Below, one piece after another: positions 26,360 through 34,414 of a stretch of 64,000 bases of DNA. A program made the position numbers and the translations under genes. Location: assembly GCF_005780165.1 (NCBI RefSeq), contig NZ_VAUV01000002.1:62001-126000 (forward strand), read 5' to 3'. Origin of the DNA: Phragmitibacter flavus. GTDB taxonomy: Bacteria; Verrucomicrobiota; Verrucomicrobiia; Verrucomicrobiales; Verrucomicrobiaceae. A model generated the notes under the pieces. That model was not told the origin of the DNA and ran no database searches. It saw only the letters and a program-made list of their open reading frames with translations. Position 1 is the first letter of the stretch, and each line of letters begins with the position of its first letter.

Positions 26360-26650
26360 ATGCCTTCGACCACTGCGACGCCTGAACTTGAGACCGACAC
26401 CGAGGTGACGTTTGATGAGCCGTGGAATGTGCTCATCCATAATGATCCGGTGAATTTGATGAGTTATGTGGCGCATGTGATCCGCAAAATATTTGGTTAC
26501 AATGCGAAGCAGGCGGAGAAGTTGATGCTGGAAGTGCATCAGGAAGGGAAGAGCATGGTTTGGAGTGGTTCGCGGGAGCGTGCGGAACTTTATGTGAAGG
26601 AATTGCACGGTCACCAGCTCCTGGCCACGATGGAAAAGGCGGGCGGTTAG
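26360..26650 (+). CDS. clpS: ATP-dependent Clp protease adaptor ClpS
   Basis: 96 residues, normal for ClpS. It delivers N-degron substrates to ClpA/ClpC. The core is visible: PWNVLIHNDPVNLMSYV contains the substrate-pocket Asn-Asp motif, followed by EVHQEGKSMVWSGSRERAELYV and LHGHQLLATME. The N-terminal 20 residues are an acidic Thr/Glu tail as usual. It diverges from cysH, with 139 bp between starts. The next gene, 31 bp downstream, is DUF2017-like, an arrangement known from Actinobacteria. No clpA or clpC is nearby. Confidence 0.95.
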   Translation: MPSTTATPELETDTEVTFDEPWNVLIHNDPVNLMSYVAHVIRKIFGYNAKQAEKLMLEVHQEGKSMVWSGSRERAELYVKELHGHQLLATMEKAGG

Positions 26651-26681
26651 TCAGTTAGCCAGTTAGTTGATCATCATCATC

Positions 26682-27239
26682 ATGCGTTTGACTTTGTTAA
26701 AGGAACAGGAATTGTGGCAGCTTAGTGACATGGAGGAGGTTCATGTGGAGTTGCTGCGTCAGGCTGCGGACGATGCGAGCATGACGGATTGTCCGGAGGG
26801 CAGGCAGCGGCTTTTTCCTTCACCGGTGCCGCAGGATCAGCGTTTGCGGGAGGGGGAGTTTTTGGAGGACTGGAACGAGTATGTGACGGGGGAGCTGGAC
26901 ACGCAGTTTGCAGAAGATGTGGGGACCCTGCTGGCGGATTTGGACGGGGTGGAGATTCATCACACGGCTGATGAGGAGCCGATCGATCCGCGTTATCTGG
27001 TGAAGGTGCCGCTGGATCATGCGGGGGCCTGGTTCAGCAGTTTAAATCAGGCGCGTTTGATGTTGGACTTGAAGTATGCGCTGCATCCCGATGGGGAGCA
27101 TTTGCAGTTGCAACTGGATGCCGGTCTGGATGAGGGGGAAACGCTGCACGAACGTCTGGCGGCTTACATGAGGTATGAGTTTTTTGCGCTGATTCAGGAG
27201 TGGCTGGTGCGGCAGGTGATGGCGGCGGACCAGGAGTAG
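26682..27239 (+). CDS. DUF2017-like protein, partner of clpS
   Basis: 185 residues from the ATG at 26682; a TTG at 26667 in frame is less likely. The protein is acidic and mostly helical. The C-terminal half (AWFSSLNQARLMLDLKYAL, then LQLQLDAGLDEGETLHERLAAYMRYEFFALIQEWL, quoted in parts) resembles DUF2017, a family that in Actinobacteria follows clpS. It has no signal peptide or membrane segment. A role linked to ClpS or protein turnover is inferred from the gene order only. Confidence 0.7.
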   Translation: MRLTLLKEQELWQLSDMEEVHVELLRQAADDASMTDCPEGRQRLFPSPVPQDQRLREGEFLEDWNEYVTGELDTQFAEDVGTLLADLDGVEIHHTADEEPIDPRYLVKVPLDHAGAWFSSLNQARLMLDLKYALHPDGEHLQLQLDAGLDEGETLHERLAAYMRYEFFALIQEWLVRQVMAADQE

Positions 27240-27276
27240 GCGGTGTCGCGCTTTCAGTTTGCCACTGCCGTCCGAA

Positions 27277-28326
27277 TCAGGGTTCGGTTTGGAAGGGAGC
27301 GAGGGGCGTTACGACATTTGCAGGAAGGGGGCGGACGCGTTCGTGAATGCCGTGGCCGAGTTCGTTGCCGGTTTCGTAGGCGCGGCGGAACATCTCCATT
27401 TTGGCGTCGATGTTGTCAACGTGATGAAGGACGATGGCTTCGGGAGTTTTGGGCAGAACGGGGGAACCGAACTGGTATTCGCCGTGATGAGAGCCGATGA
27501 GATGAAGGAGGTGCAGGCGGACGAGTTCGTTGGCGGGTTCGAGGGTGGTCCAGGCGGCGGCTTCGGGTTGTTCGAGAAGCTGACGCCAGAGTTTGTTCAC
27601 CAGTTCAAGACCGAGGGGGATGTGGCCGAGCATTTCTCCATGGATGGAGAAGGGCATGTTGAAACCTTGTTCGGGGTAGTTGTTTTCCCAGAGTTTGCCA
27701 CAGTCGTGAAAGAGAACGCCGGCGATGAGCAGGTCTCGATTGAGTTGGGGATAAGCTTCGATGATCTTGACGGCGCAGCGCATCATTTGGGCGACGTGTT
27801 CAACGAGGCCGCCGCGTCGGGCGTGATGGTATTCCCGGGCGGCGGCAGCGCGTTTGAAGCGGTCACTGTGTTGCTGGAAGAAGATCTGGCAGAGGGCGTG
27901 GAGACGGGGGTCAACGATGGAATCGGTGAGACGCAGGATGTCGTCGAAATCGCTGCGTTGCCGGGCGCTGGTGGTGGGGTCGCCGTGCAGAAGGGTGGCG
28001 ATTTCGTCATCGGTAAGGGCACTAAGCTCGGCGGAGCGGGGATCGAGACCATATTTGCCGGTGTCGACCCACTGGGCGCTGAGTTCGATCCAATCGCTGC
28101 GTTTGAGATCGGCCACCTGGGCGAAGAGTGGATTGCTGTCGAAGACGCGCCAAGTGAGGGACTCGCTGCCATCGCTGAGTCGCAGTTCGTGGTAGGGTTT
28201 GCCGTTGGAGGTTTCCTTGATGTGGCAGGCCTCGACTTGTGCGTGGATGCGGGCGGGTTCGGGCGTAGGGCTGGCGACCTGTTTAAGGTCCCGGATTGAG
28301 AGCAGGTCGTGGGGGTGTTCGGCCAT
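27277..28326 (-). CDS. YhaM-like HD-domain 3'-5' exonuclease
   Basis: 349 residues. The N-terminal OB-fold (about 10-110: ACHIKETSNGKPYHELRLSD, FDSN) precedes an HD metal-dependent phosphohydrolase domain: HHARRGGLVEHVAQMM, LLIAGVLFHDCGKLWE (the HD pair), LHLIGSHHGEYQFGSP and LHHVDNIDAKM. This OB-HD order is that of YhaM/CBF1 exoribonucleases. It should act in the cytoplasm on RNA or single-stranded DNA 3' ends. Start at 28326 (MAEHPHD) chosen over a TTG at 28335. It follows the secreted protein gene by 25 bp and is probably co-transcribed. Confidence 0.88.
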   Translation of the reverse strand: MAEHPHDLLSIRDLKQVASPTPEPARIHAQVEACHIKETSNGKPYHELRLSDGSESLTWRVFDSNPLFAQVADLKRSDWIELSAQWVDTGKYGLDPRSAELSALTDDEIATLLHGDPTTSARQRSDFDDILRLTDSIVDPRLHALCQIFFQQHSDRFKRAAAAREYHHARRGGLVEHVAQMMRCAVKIIEAYPQLNRDLLIAGVLFHDCGKLWENNYPEQGFNMPFSIHGEMLGHIPLGLELVNKLWRQLLEQPEAAAWTTLEPANELVRLHLLHLIGSHHGEYQFGSPVLPKTPEAIVLHHVDNIDAKMEMFRRAYETGNELGHGIHERVRPLPANVVTPLAPFQTEP

Positions 28327-28351
28327 GGCGGGCAATTGCTGAGGTGATGAG

Positions 28352-29242
28352 TCAGGGGGTGTCAGTGGCGGTGTCAGTGACGGAGATCAGTTCGGTTTTT
28401 TCGGTCTGACGAAGATGGAAGGTCTGGCCTTGCTGCTGAACGGTGAGAGAGGTGACGGTTTCGAGCTTTTTCACCTGGCCGAGTTCTTGATCAAACAACA
28501 GGGTTCCGGTGGAGGAGGCGTTGTTGAGTGTGATCGGGGTGGAGTCGGCAGCAATCAAGGGCGGGAACTCAATTTGCCCAGTGATTTTGATGGAGGCAAT
28601 GCCTTGAGGGGTCGGTGAGGCGGGCGGCTCAAGGGTGGAAATGCCTTTGATTAAGATTTTTCCAATTGGCGGCAGTTCGAGCTGATTTTCCCAAGTCCAC
28701 GACTTCCCTGGAGCCATCGGTTGCACCGGGAGAGGCAGGTCACGCAAGCGATGAAAGGCTTCGGCGAGCTGTTTACTGGTCATTCCGGTTTGGGTGCCGA
28801 GTGGGGTGGTGTCGTCATTGGCGGCGTCGCGGGTTTCGACGAGGCGATGGCTGGAATCGTAGACGAGGGTGAACGATTTGTCCTTCATCGCTCCAAAGGT
28901 TTGCTGGAGCGCGGGCGGGGAAAGGGCGGGATTGGCCGAATCGTATTTGAGGAGCTGTTCTGGCGAAGTGATGGTGGCTTCAATGGAGGCGATGTGGACT
29001 TTGACGAGGGTTTGCCCGGTCGCTTCCTTGCTGGCCTGCATTTCGTAAGTTTGTTTGATCTTGGCGGTGCTATGCGCAACTTCGTCGGTTGCCAAGTGAC
29101 GGGTTTCGATGGTGCTTTCGACCGCCAGTTGGTAGGTTTTGCCCGGCTGGTAGCGCTGGGTTAGAGAGGTTTTTTCATCGGCAGAGGCGGCGGATGCGAA
29201 GATAAACAGACTGAAAAATAAAAGTTTACGCGCTGGAATCAT
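28352..29242 (-). CDS. Secreted protein of unknown function (DUF6263-like)
   Basis: 296 residues with a signal peptide (MIPARKLLFFSLFIFASAASA). The mature part is beta-strand rich: RYQPGKTYQLAVESTIETRH, VKVHIASIEATI, ALQQTFGAMKDKSFTLVYDS, PVQPMAPGKSWTWENQ, and GTLLFDQELGQVKKLETVTS. The pattern recalls lipid- or outer-membrane-associated planctomycete proteins of the DUF6263 type, but I am not certain of the family. It is likely periplasmic. It lies upstream of the HD-domain gene on the same strand and diverges from the P-II gene. Confidence 0.75.
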   Translation of the reverse strand: MIPARKLLFFSLFIFASAASADEKTSLTQRYQPGKTYQLAVESTIETRHLATDEVAHSTAKIKQTYEMQASKEATGQTLVKVHIASIEATITSPEQLLKYDSANPALSPPALQQTFGAMKDKSFTLVYDSSHRLVETRDAANDDTTPLGTQTGMTSKQLAEAFHRLRDLPLPVQPMAPGKSWTWENQLELPPIGKILIKGISTLEPPASPTPQGIASIKITGQIEFPPLIAADSTPITLNNASSTGTLLFDQELGQVKKLETVTSLTVQQQGQTFHLRQTEKTELISVTDTATDTP

Positions 29243-29389
29243 GTGGGAAACGATGGTGGAGGGACAAAACCACGAGGCGGGGCTTATGCCAAGTTTTGCT
29301 AAGTGGTGATTTCGGGTTTAGGTTTGAGGAATTGAAGGGTGCAGGGTGCAATTAGGCGCGATGCAAATTTTTAATTTTCGGCCTGAACT

Positions 29390-29405
29390 TGGCACGCTGC
29401 CCGCT
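29390..29405 (+). promoter_or_regulatory. Sigma-54-type promoter candidate for the P-II gene
   Basis: TGGCACGCTGCCCGCT has the -24 GG and -12 GC exactly ten bases apart and a perfect TGGCACG left half; the right half (CCGCT) is weaker than the consensus TTGCW. It stands 76 bp before the start codon of a nitrogen regulator, which is where such promoters are expected. Confidence 0.6.
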
Positions 29406-29442
29406 TAGAATAGATTGTCAGTCGATCGAATTTACTGATTGA

Positions 29443-29829
<387 letters not shown>

Positions 29830-29883
29830 AGCCAGGCTGACAAGAATTTCCGACTAACCATCGGAGTGAGGAAGCGTGCGAAA

Positions 29884-29922
29884 AAGGCAGGTCGGACCGG
29901 GTGGTCCGGCCTGTCTTTTTTT
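29884..29922 (+). terminator. Rho-independent terminator after the P-II gene
   Basis: The stem GGCAGG-TCGGACC / GGTCCGG-CCTGTC is followed by seven T bases. Confidence 0.9.
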
Positions 29923-29929
29923 ATTGAGC

Positions 29930-30235
29930 TCACGGCGCGAGATGGGAGTTGAGGGTTGGTGACTTTTTGGTTTGCGAAACGACGGCACGCCACACGCAGG
30001 GTGCTCCAAGCGGGCGAATCGGCCAATGATGGCTGCCAATCGTTGGGCAGGAATCGAAGCGATTCAAAGCAGCCGGATCTCCGCTGGTGTGAGGACATCG
30101 CAAATGGAGGAACCCTATCATCAGGAGGTGGAGATGGGACTGAGGGCCGATGACGGCAAGAGTTTTTTGAAGGCGGAACGTTTGCAGGGTTGCGTGTGTC
30201 TGAGCTAGGTTGATACTGGCGTTTCGATTGGAAAA
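29930..30235. other. Gap of about 300 bp with no supported gene
   Basis: Open frames on both strands are present (for example 29972-30208 on the plus strand), but none has a recognisable family feature. The promoter of the CcsA-like gene should be here. No repeat or RNA was recognised. Confidence 0.4.
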
Positions 30236-31009
30236 ATGATGGAATCTTCTAGGCTGCTGCTGTTGCTGGCGATGTTCGTTTTTGCGGGCGGGTTCGCGCA
30301 TGCGCTGTGGTCCATTCGCGCAGGGTCGTGGAAGGAGAGTCGCTGGCATTTGTTGCCGATGGTGGTGGGGTTTGGCTTGCAATGTGCGTTTCTGGCTCAG
30401 CGAGGGGAGGTGCATGGTCGCTGTCCGCTGACGAATTTACCGGAGGTGTTTGTGTTCATCGGCTGGTGCATTGTGTTGTTGTATTTTTTGGTGGGGGCGG
30501 CGTATCGGCTGTCGTTGCTCGGGGTCTTTACGGCACCACTGGTGGCGTTGCTGATGTTGCCGGGGTTTTTTACGCCGATGGTGGCGAGGCCGCTGCCGCG
30601 TGAGTTGAGTTTCTGGGAGCATCTGCATGCACCGCTGGCGATGATCGGGTATGCGGCGTTTGCGCTGGCGTGCATCTCGGGGGTGATGTTTTTGATCCAG
30701 GATTTCCTGCTGAAAAAACACAAGATCCATGCGCTGTTTTATCAGCTGCCGCCAATCCACCATTTGTCGAAGGCAATTGTGCGGATGGTGGGATTTGGGG
30801 TGCTGGTGTTGGCGGCGATGATGGGGACGACGTTTCTGATTGAGGAGCCGATCAGTGGAGCGAAGATGGTGCTGACGTGGGGAGTATTGGGGATATATGC
30901 GGCGATCTGGTTGTTGATGCTGCGACATACGCTGAGCGGCAGGTTGACGGCTTGGCTGGCGGTGTTGGGGTTTTTGTTGCCGCTGGGATCGTTGTGGATA
31001 GTGGCATGA
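30236..31009 (+). CDS. CcsA/HemX-type cytochrome c assembly membrane protein
   Basis: 257 residues with about eight hydrophobic segments, starting LLLLLAMFVFAGGFAHALW. The family marker for the CcsA/HemX group is visible in the second half: WEHLHAPLAMIGYAAFALACISGVMFLIQD, quoted here only to its start WEHLHAPLAMIGY, then QLPPIHHLSKAI and ITWG-like MVLTWGVLGIY. Conserved His residues (HLHAP, PPIHHL) may handle heme. The protein is the right size for HemX, which in many genomes precedes hemA; here gluconokinase follows instead. Cytochrome maturation would serve the c-type cytochromes at 10.7-17 kb. Confidence 0.82.
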   Translation: MMESSRLLLLLAMFVFAGGFAHALWSIRAGSWKESRWHLLPMVVGFGLQCAFLAQRGEVHGRCPLTNLPEVFVFIGWCIVLLYFLVGAAYRLSLLGVFTAPLVALLMLPGFFTPMVARPLPRELSFWEHLHAPLAMIGYAAFALACISGVMFLIQDFLLKKHKIHALFYQLPPIHHLSKAIVRMVGFGVLVLAAMMGTTFLIEEPISGAKMVLTWGVLGIYAAIWLLMLRHTLSGRLTAWLAVLGFLLPLGSLWIVA

Positions 31010-31010
31010 G

Positions 31011-31045
31011 AAAGGATAAGGGATAAAGGCTAAGGGATAAGGGCT
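31011..31045. repeat. Purine-rich short tandem repeat, copy C
   Basis: AAAGGATAAGGGATAAAGGC and similar bases stand just before the gluconokinase start. It matches the tracts at 24517 and 25472, in the opposite orientation relative to the neighbouring gene. Confidence 0.5.
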
Positions 31046-31051
31046 GAAATT

Positions 31052-31570
31052 ATGAACGTGATGGCTTTGAAAACTTTGATTGTGATGGGGGTGGCGGGAT
31101 CGGGGAAGTCGCTGATTGGGGAGATGCTGGCGGAGAGGTTGGGCGGGTTGTTTGAGGATGGGGATGATTTTCATCCGGCGGCGAACAAGTCGAAGATGAC
31201 GGCAAAGATTGCGCTGACGGATGAGGATCGCTGGCCCTGGTTGGAGGCGATGCGGGCGAGGATTGAGGAGGTGCGTGGTGCTAGCAGCGGGGTTTATGTG
31301 TTGGCGTGTTCGGCGTTGAAGGAGGGGTATCGCGAGGTGCTGCGGGGGAAGGATGAAGATGCGGTTTTGAAGGTGGTTTATTTGAAGGGGTCGAAGGAGT
31401 TGATCGGTTCGCGGATGGCGGCGAGGAAGGGGCATTTTATGCCGACGACGTTGTTGGATTCGCAGTTTGCGACGTTGGAAGAGCCGGTGAATGCTTTGGT
31501 GGTAGAGGTGTCGGGGACGCCGGAAGAAATTGTCGATGTGATCATGGAAAATTTAAAATTTGAGATTTGA
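31052..31570 (+). CDS. gntK: Gluconokinase
   Basis: 172 residues, the usual length. It phosphorylates D-gluconate to 6-phosphogluconate. Motifs: Walker A GVAGSGKS (residues 13-20), FEDGDDFHPAANKSKM, LTDEDRWPWLEAM, LACSALKEGYREVLRG and the family ending GHFMPTTLLDSQFATLEEP. The start at 31052 gives MNVMALKTLIVMG; the Met at 31061-31063 is an alternative. No gluconate transporter is adjacent. The addB gene begins 15 bp downstream, so these may share a transcript although their roles differ. Confidence 0.95.
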   Translation: MNVMALKTLIVMGVAGSGKSLIGEMLAERLGGLFEDGDDFHPAANKSKMTAKIALTDEDRWPWLEAMRARIEEVRGASSGVYVLACSALKEGYREVLRGKDEDAVLKVVYLKGSKELIGSRMAARKGHFMPTTLLDSQFATLEEPVNALVVEVSGTPEEIVDVIMENLKFEI

Positions 31571-31585
31571 GATTTTTTGACTGGG

Positions 31586-34414
31586 ATGAGTGGACTGAAA
31601 TTGAGTTTTTGGGGGTGGGATGAGCCGGTGCTGACGCGGGCGGTGAGGGAATTGCTGAAGGGTTGGATGGGTGGGCTTTTGGATTTGAGTGACCGGGTGA
31701 TTTTGGTGCCGACGGCGGAGACGGGCCGGAGATTGCGCGAGGCACTGGCACGGGCCGTAGCGGAGCAGGAGGGGGCGGCGATGGTGCCGTTTGTGTGGCA
31801 TCCAGAGGCGGCGCTGACCTTTGGAACGGCCACGGGACGGGCGGCGAGTTCGGTGCAGGAGCAGCTGGCCTGGATGATGGTGTTGCAGGGAGTGCGGGCG
31901 GAGGAAGTGAAGGTGTTGTTTCCGGGAATGGCTGAAGGGATGGATGAGGGGTGGGTGAGCGGGATGGCGGAGACATTGGCGGCGTTGAAAAGGACGCTGG
32001 GCGCGGGGGGGCAGACGATGGCTTCGGTGGCGGAGCAGATGGGCGAGGAGATGGATGGGGAACGCTGGCGGGAGCTGGCGGGATTGGAGGAAACATATTT
32101 GCGGGTGTTGAAGGGGTTGGGGGTGGAGGATGGGCAGGCATTGAAGCGGTCGAGGTCGATGGAGCCGGTGTTGCCGGAGGGGGTGAAGAAGGTTTCGGTT
32201 TTTGCGATGGCAGATCCTCCGAGGTTGTTGCGGGAGTGGATGCTGAAGGTGGGGTCGTTGCTGGACGTGGAGATGGAGATTTTTGTTTATGCGAATGCGC
32301 AGATGGCGGGGATGTTTGATGGGTTGGGCGTGCCGAGGCTTGAGACGTGGGGTCAGGGGGCGGGATTGGTGCTGCCGATGCGCGATGAGGATCTCTTAAT
32401 GGTGGCGACGCCGAGGGATCAGGCGACGGCGGTGATGGGGGTGATGCGGGGGATGGCGCAGGAGGGATTGGAGATGGCGTTGGGGAGTGGTGATCCGGCT
32501 TTGACCTCGCATCTGGAGGCGGCGCTGGCGGCGGAAGAGGTGAGAGCGTTTGATCCGGCGGGGCGGCAGGCGGAGATGCACGCGCTAACGTTGGTGTTGA
32601 AGGCGTGGCAGAGGGTGTTGGTGTCGGGATTGTGGCAGGATGTGGCGGCGTTTTTGAGGTTGGACGATGTTTTGAGGGTGGCGGGTGAGGGTGTGGGATT
32701 GGGGCCGACGCGGGTGTTGGGTTTGTTGGATGAGCTGCAGCAGGCGCATTTGCCGCCGACCTTGGAGGAGGCGGTGGGATTGTGCGGGGAAGCAGGGGAG
32801 TTGCGTGCGGTGTTGCTGGGTTTGCAAGGGCGGGTGAGGGAGTGGGAGGGGGCAGGAATGGAGGTGGCGCTGCGGGGGCTTTTGGGTTGGGTTTATGGAG
32901 GACGGACTTTTGACACGTCGCATGAGGTGGATGTGGATTATGCGAAGCTGGTCGGGGAGGCGATCCGGCTGGCGGGTGAGCTGGATGCGGGTCGGGTGGC
33001 GTTGGGGTTGAAGGTGGGAGCGGGGGCGTTGTTGGGGGTGTTGCTTGATGAGTTGTCGGCGGTGAGGCTGGCGGATGTGCGGGGTGAGGTGGATTTCGTT
33101 TTGCACGGCTGGCTGGAGTTGCCGTGGGAGCCTGCGCCTGGGTTGGTGGTGGCGGGATTTAATGAGGAGTATGTGCCGGGGATTGTGACGGGGGATGCGT
33201 TTTTGCCGGATGGTTTGCGCAAGAGGTTGGGGTTGGCGTGTCAGGATTCGAGACGGGCGAGGGATGCATATTTGTTGCGGTCGATGGTAGAGCAGCGTCG
33301 GGATGGTGGGGCGTTCAGGGTGGTGTTGGGTCGGGTGAATGAACAGGGGGAGGGATTGAGGCCGTCGAGGTTGTTGTTTGATTGTGAGGATGAGGCGCTG
33401 GTGGGTCGGGTGCGACGGTTGTTTCCGGATCACGCGGAGGAAGGCAAGGAGAGCGATCCGCCGCGGTCGGTGGGGTTTTTGTTGAGGCCGAAGTTGGTGG
33501 AGAAGGAGTTGGGGAGCATTTCGCCGACGGGGATTCGGGCCTATTTAAGCTGTCCGTTTCGGTATTATTTGCAGCAGGTGCTGAGGATGGAGCAGGTTGA
33601 GTCGGGGTTGCGTGAGGCTTCGGCGATGGATTTTGGGAATCTGGTGCATGCGGTGTTGCAGGAGTATGCAAAGGCGGAGGGGATGAAGGAGTGTGTGGAT
33701 GCCAAGGCGATTGCGGGATGGCTGGACGGGGCGGTGTCGAGACTTTGGGAGAAGCAGTTTGGGAAACGTCCGTTGCTGTCGGTGGTGATGCAGTTGGAGT
33801 CGGCGCGGCAGCGGTTGCTGGCGGCGGCTGAGGGGTTGGCGGAGCTGCGATCGGCAGGGTGGCGCACGGTGATGGTGGAGGAGAATGCGAAGGTGTGGGG
33901 GCTGCGGATTGGTGGGGTGTTGTTTAGTGGTCAGGTGGACCGGGTGGATCGTCGGTCGGTGGACGGCGTGGAGGAATTTTTGGTGCTGGATTACAAAACC
34001 GGGAAGCGGAAGAAGCCGGTGGAGGCGCATTGGGGGAAGGTGAAGGCGGGGGAGTTGATGGAGGGTTTTGAGTGGCAGATGGCGGAAGGTGGGGAGAAGC
34101 GTTGGGTGGAGGTGCAGTTGCCGTTGTATGCGTGGGCGGTGGGGCAGAAAAATCCGGGTCGGAGGGTGCAGGTGGGGTATTTTCATTTGCCGGCGACGGT
34201 GACGGAGTCGGGGGTGACCTTGTGGGAGGATCTCGACGCCGGGACGGTGGCGGATGCGGTGCGCTGTGCGGAGGAGGCGGTGAGTCGGATTAAGGCGCGG
34301 ATTTTTTGGCCACCGGCGGACGAGGTGCGGAATGGGGATTTTGAGTTTTTGTTGGGTGATCCGCTGCTGACGGTGGATCCTTCGGCGTTGATGGAAGGGA
34401 TGTTGAAGCGATGA
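31586..34414 (+). CDS. addB: AddB-like subunit of a helicase-nuclease for double-strand break repair
   Basis: 942 residues. It partners AddA in processing double-strand DNA ends. The N-terminal half is a degenerate helicase-like region (ILVPTAETGRRLREAL at about residue 35) without an intact Walker A. The C-terminal PD-(D/E)XK nuclease is recognisable: ISPTGIRAYLSCPFRYYLQ (about 655), AMDFGNLVHAVLQEY, and LVLDYKTGKRK (about 800). The C-terminal cysteine cluster that binds an iron-sulfur centre in Bacillus AddB is not present. ATG at 31586 was chosen over a TTG at 31577. The end overlaps the addA start by four bases, which implies translational coupling. Confidence 0.88.
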   Translation: MSGLKLSFWGWDEPVLTRAVRELLKGWMGGLLDLSDRVILVPTAETGRRLREALARAVAEQEGAAMVPFVWHPEAALTFGTATGRAASSVQEQLAWMMVLQGVRAEEVKVLFPGMAEGMDEGWVSGMAETLAALKRTLGAGGQTMASVAEQMGEEMDGERWRELAGLEETYLRVLKGLGVEDGQALKRSRSMEPVLPEGVKKVSVFAMADPPRLLREWMLKVGSLLDVEMEIFVYANAQMAGMFDGLGVPRLETWGQGAGLVLPMRDEDLLMVATPRDQATAVMGVMRGMAQEGLEMALGSGDPALTSHLEAALAAEEVRAFDPAGRQAEMHALTLVLKAWQRVLVSGLWQDVAAFLRLDDVLRVAGEGVGLGPTRVLGLLDELQQAHLPPTLEEAVGLCGEAGELRAVLLGLQGRVREWEGAGMEVALRGLLGWVYGGRTFDTSHEVDVDYAKLVGEAIRLAGELDAGRVALGLKVGAGALLGVLLDELSAVRLADVRGEVDFVLHGWLELPWEPAPGLVVAGFNEEYVPGIVTGDAFLPDGLRKRLGLACQDSRRARDAYLLRSMVEQRRDGGAFRVVLGRVNEQGEGLRPSRLLFDCEDEALVGRVRRLFPDHAEEGKESDPPRSVGFLLRPKLVEKELGSISPTGIRAYLSCPFRYYLQQVLRMEQVESGLREASAMDFGNLVHAVLQEYAKAEGMKECVDAKAIAGWLDGAVSRLWEKQFGKRPLLSVVMQLESARQRLLAAAEGLAELRSAGWRTVMVEENAKVWGLRIGGVLFSGQVDRVDRRSVDGVEEFLVLDYKTGKRKKPVEAHWGKVKAGELMEGFEWQMAEGGEKRWVEVQLPLYAWAVGQKNPGRRVQVGYFHLPATVTESGVTLWEDLDAGTVADAVRCAEEAVSRIKARIFWPPADEVRNGDFEFLLGDPLLTVDPSALMEGMLKR

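Noticed and set aside
29972-30208. A 78-codon open frame before the CcsA-like gene
   Set aside because: No ribosome-binding site or family feature; the composition is not clearly coding.
31052-31570. APS kinase (cysC) that would complete the cys pathway
   Set aside because: Motifs FHPAANKSKM and GHFMPTTLL are those of gluconokinase, not of CysC.
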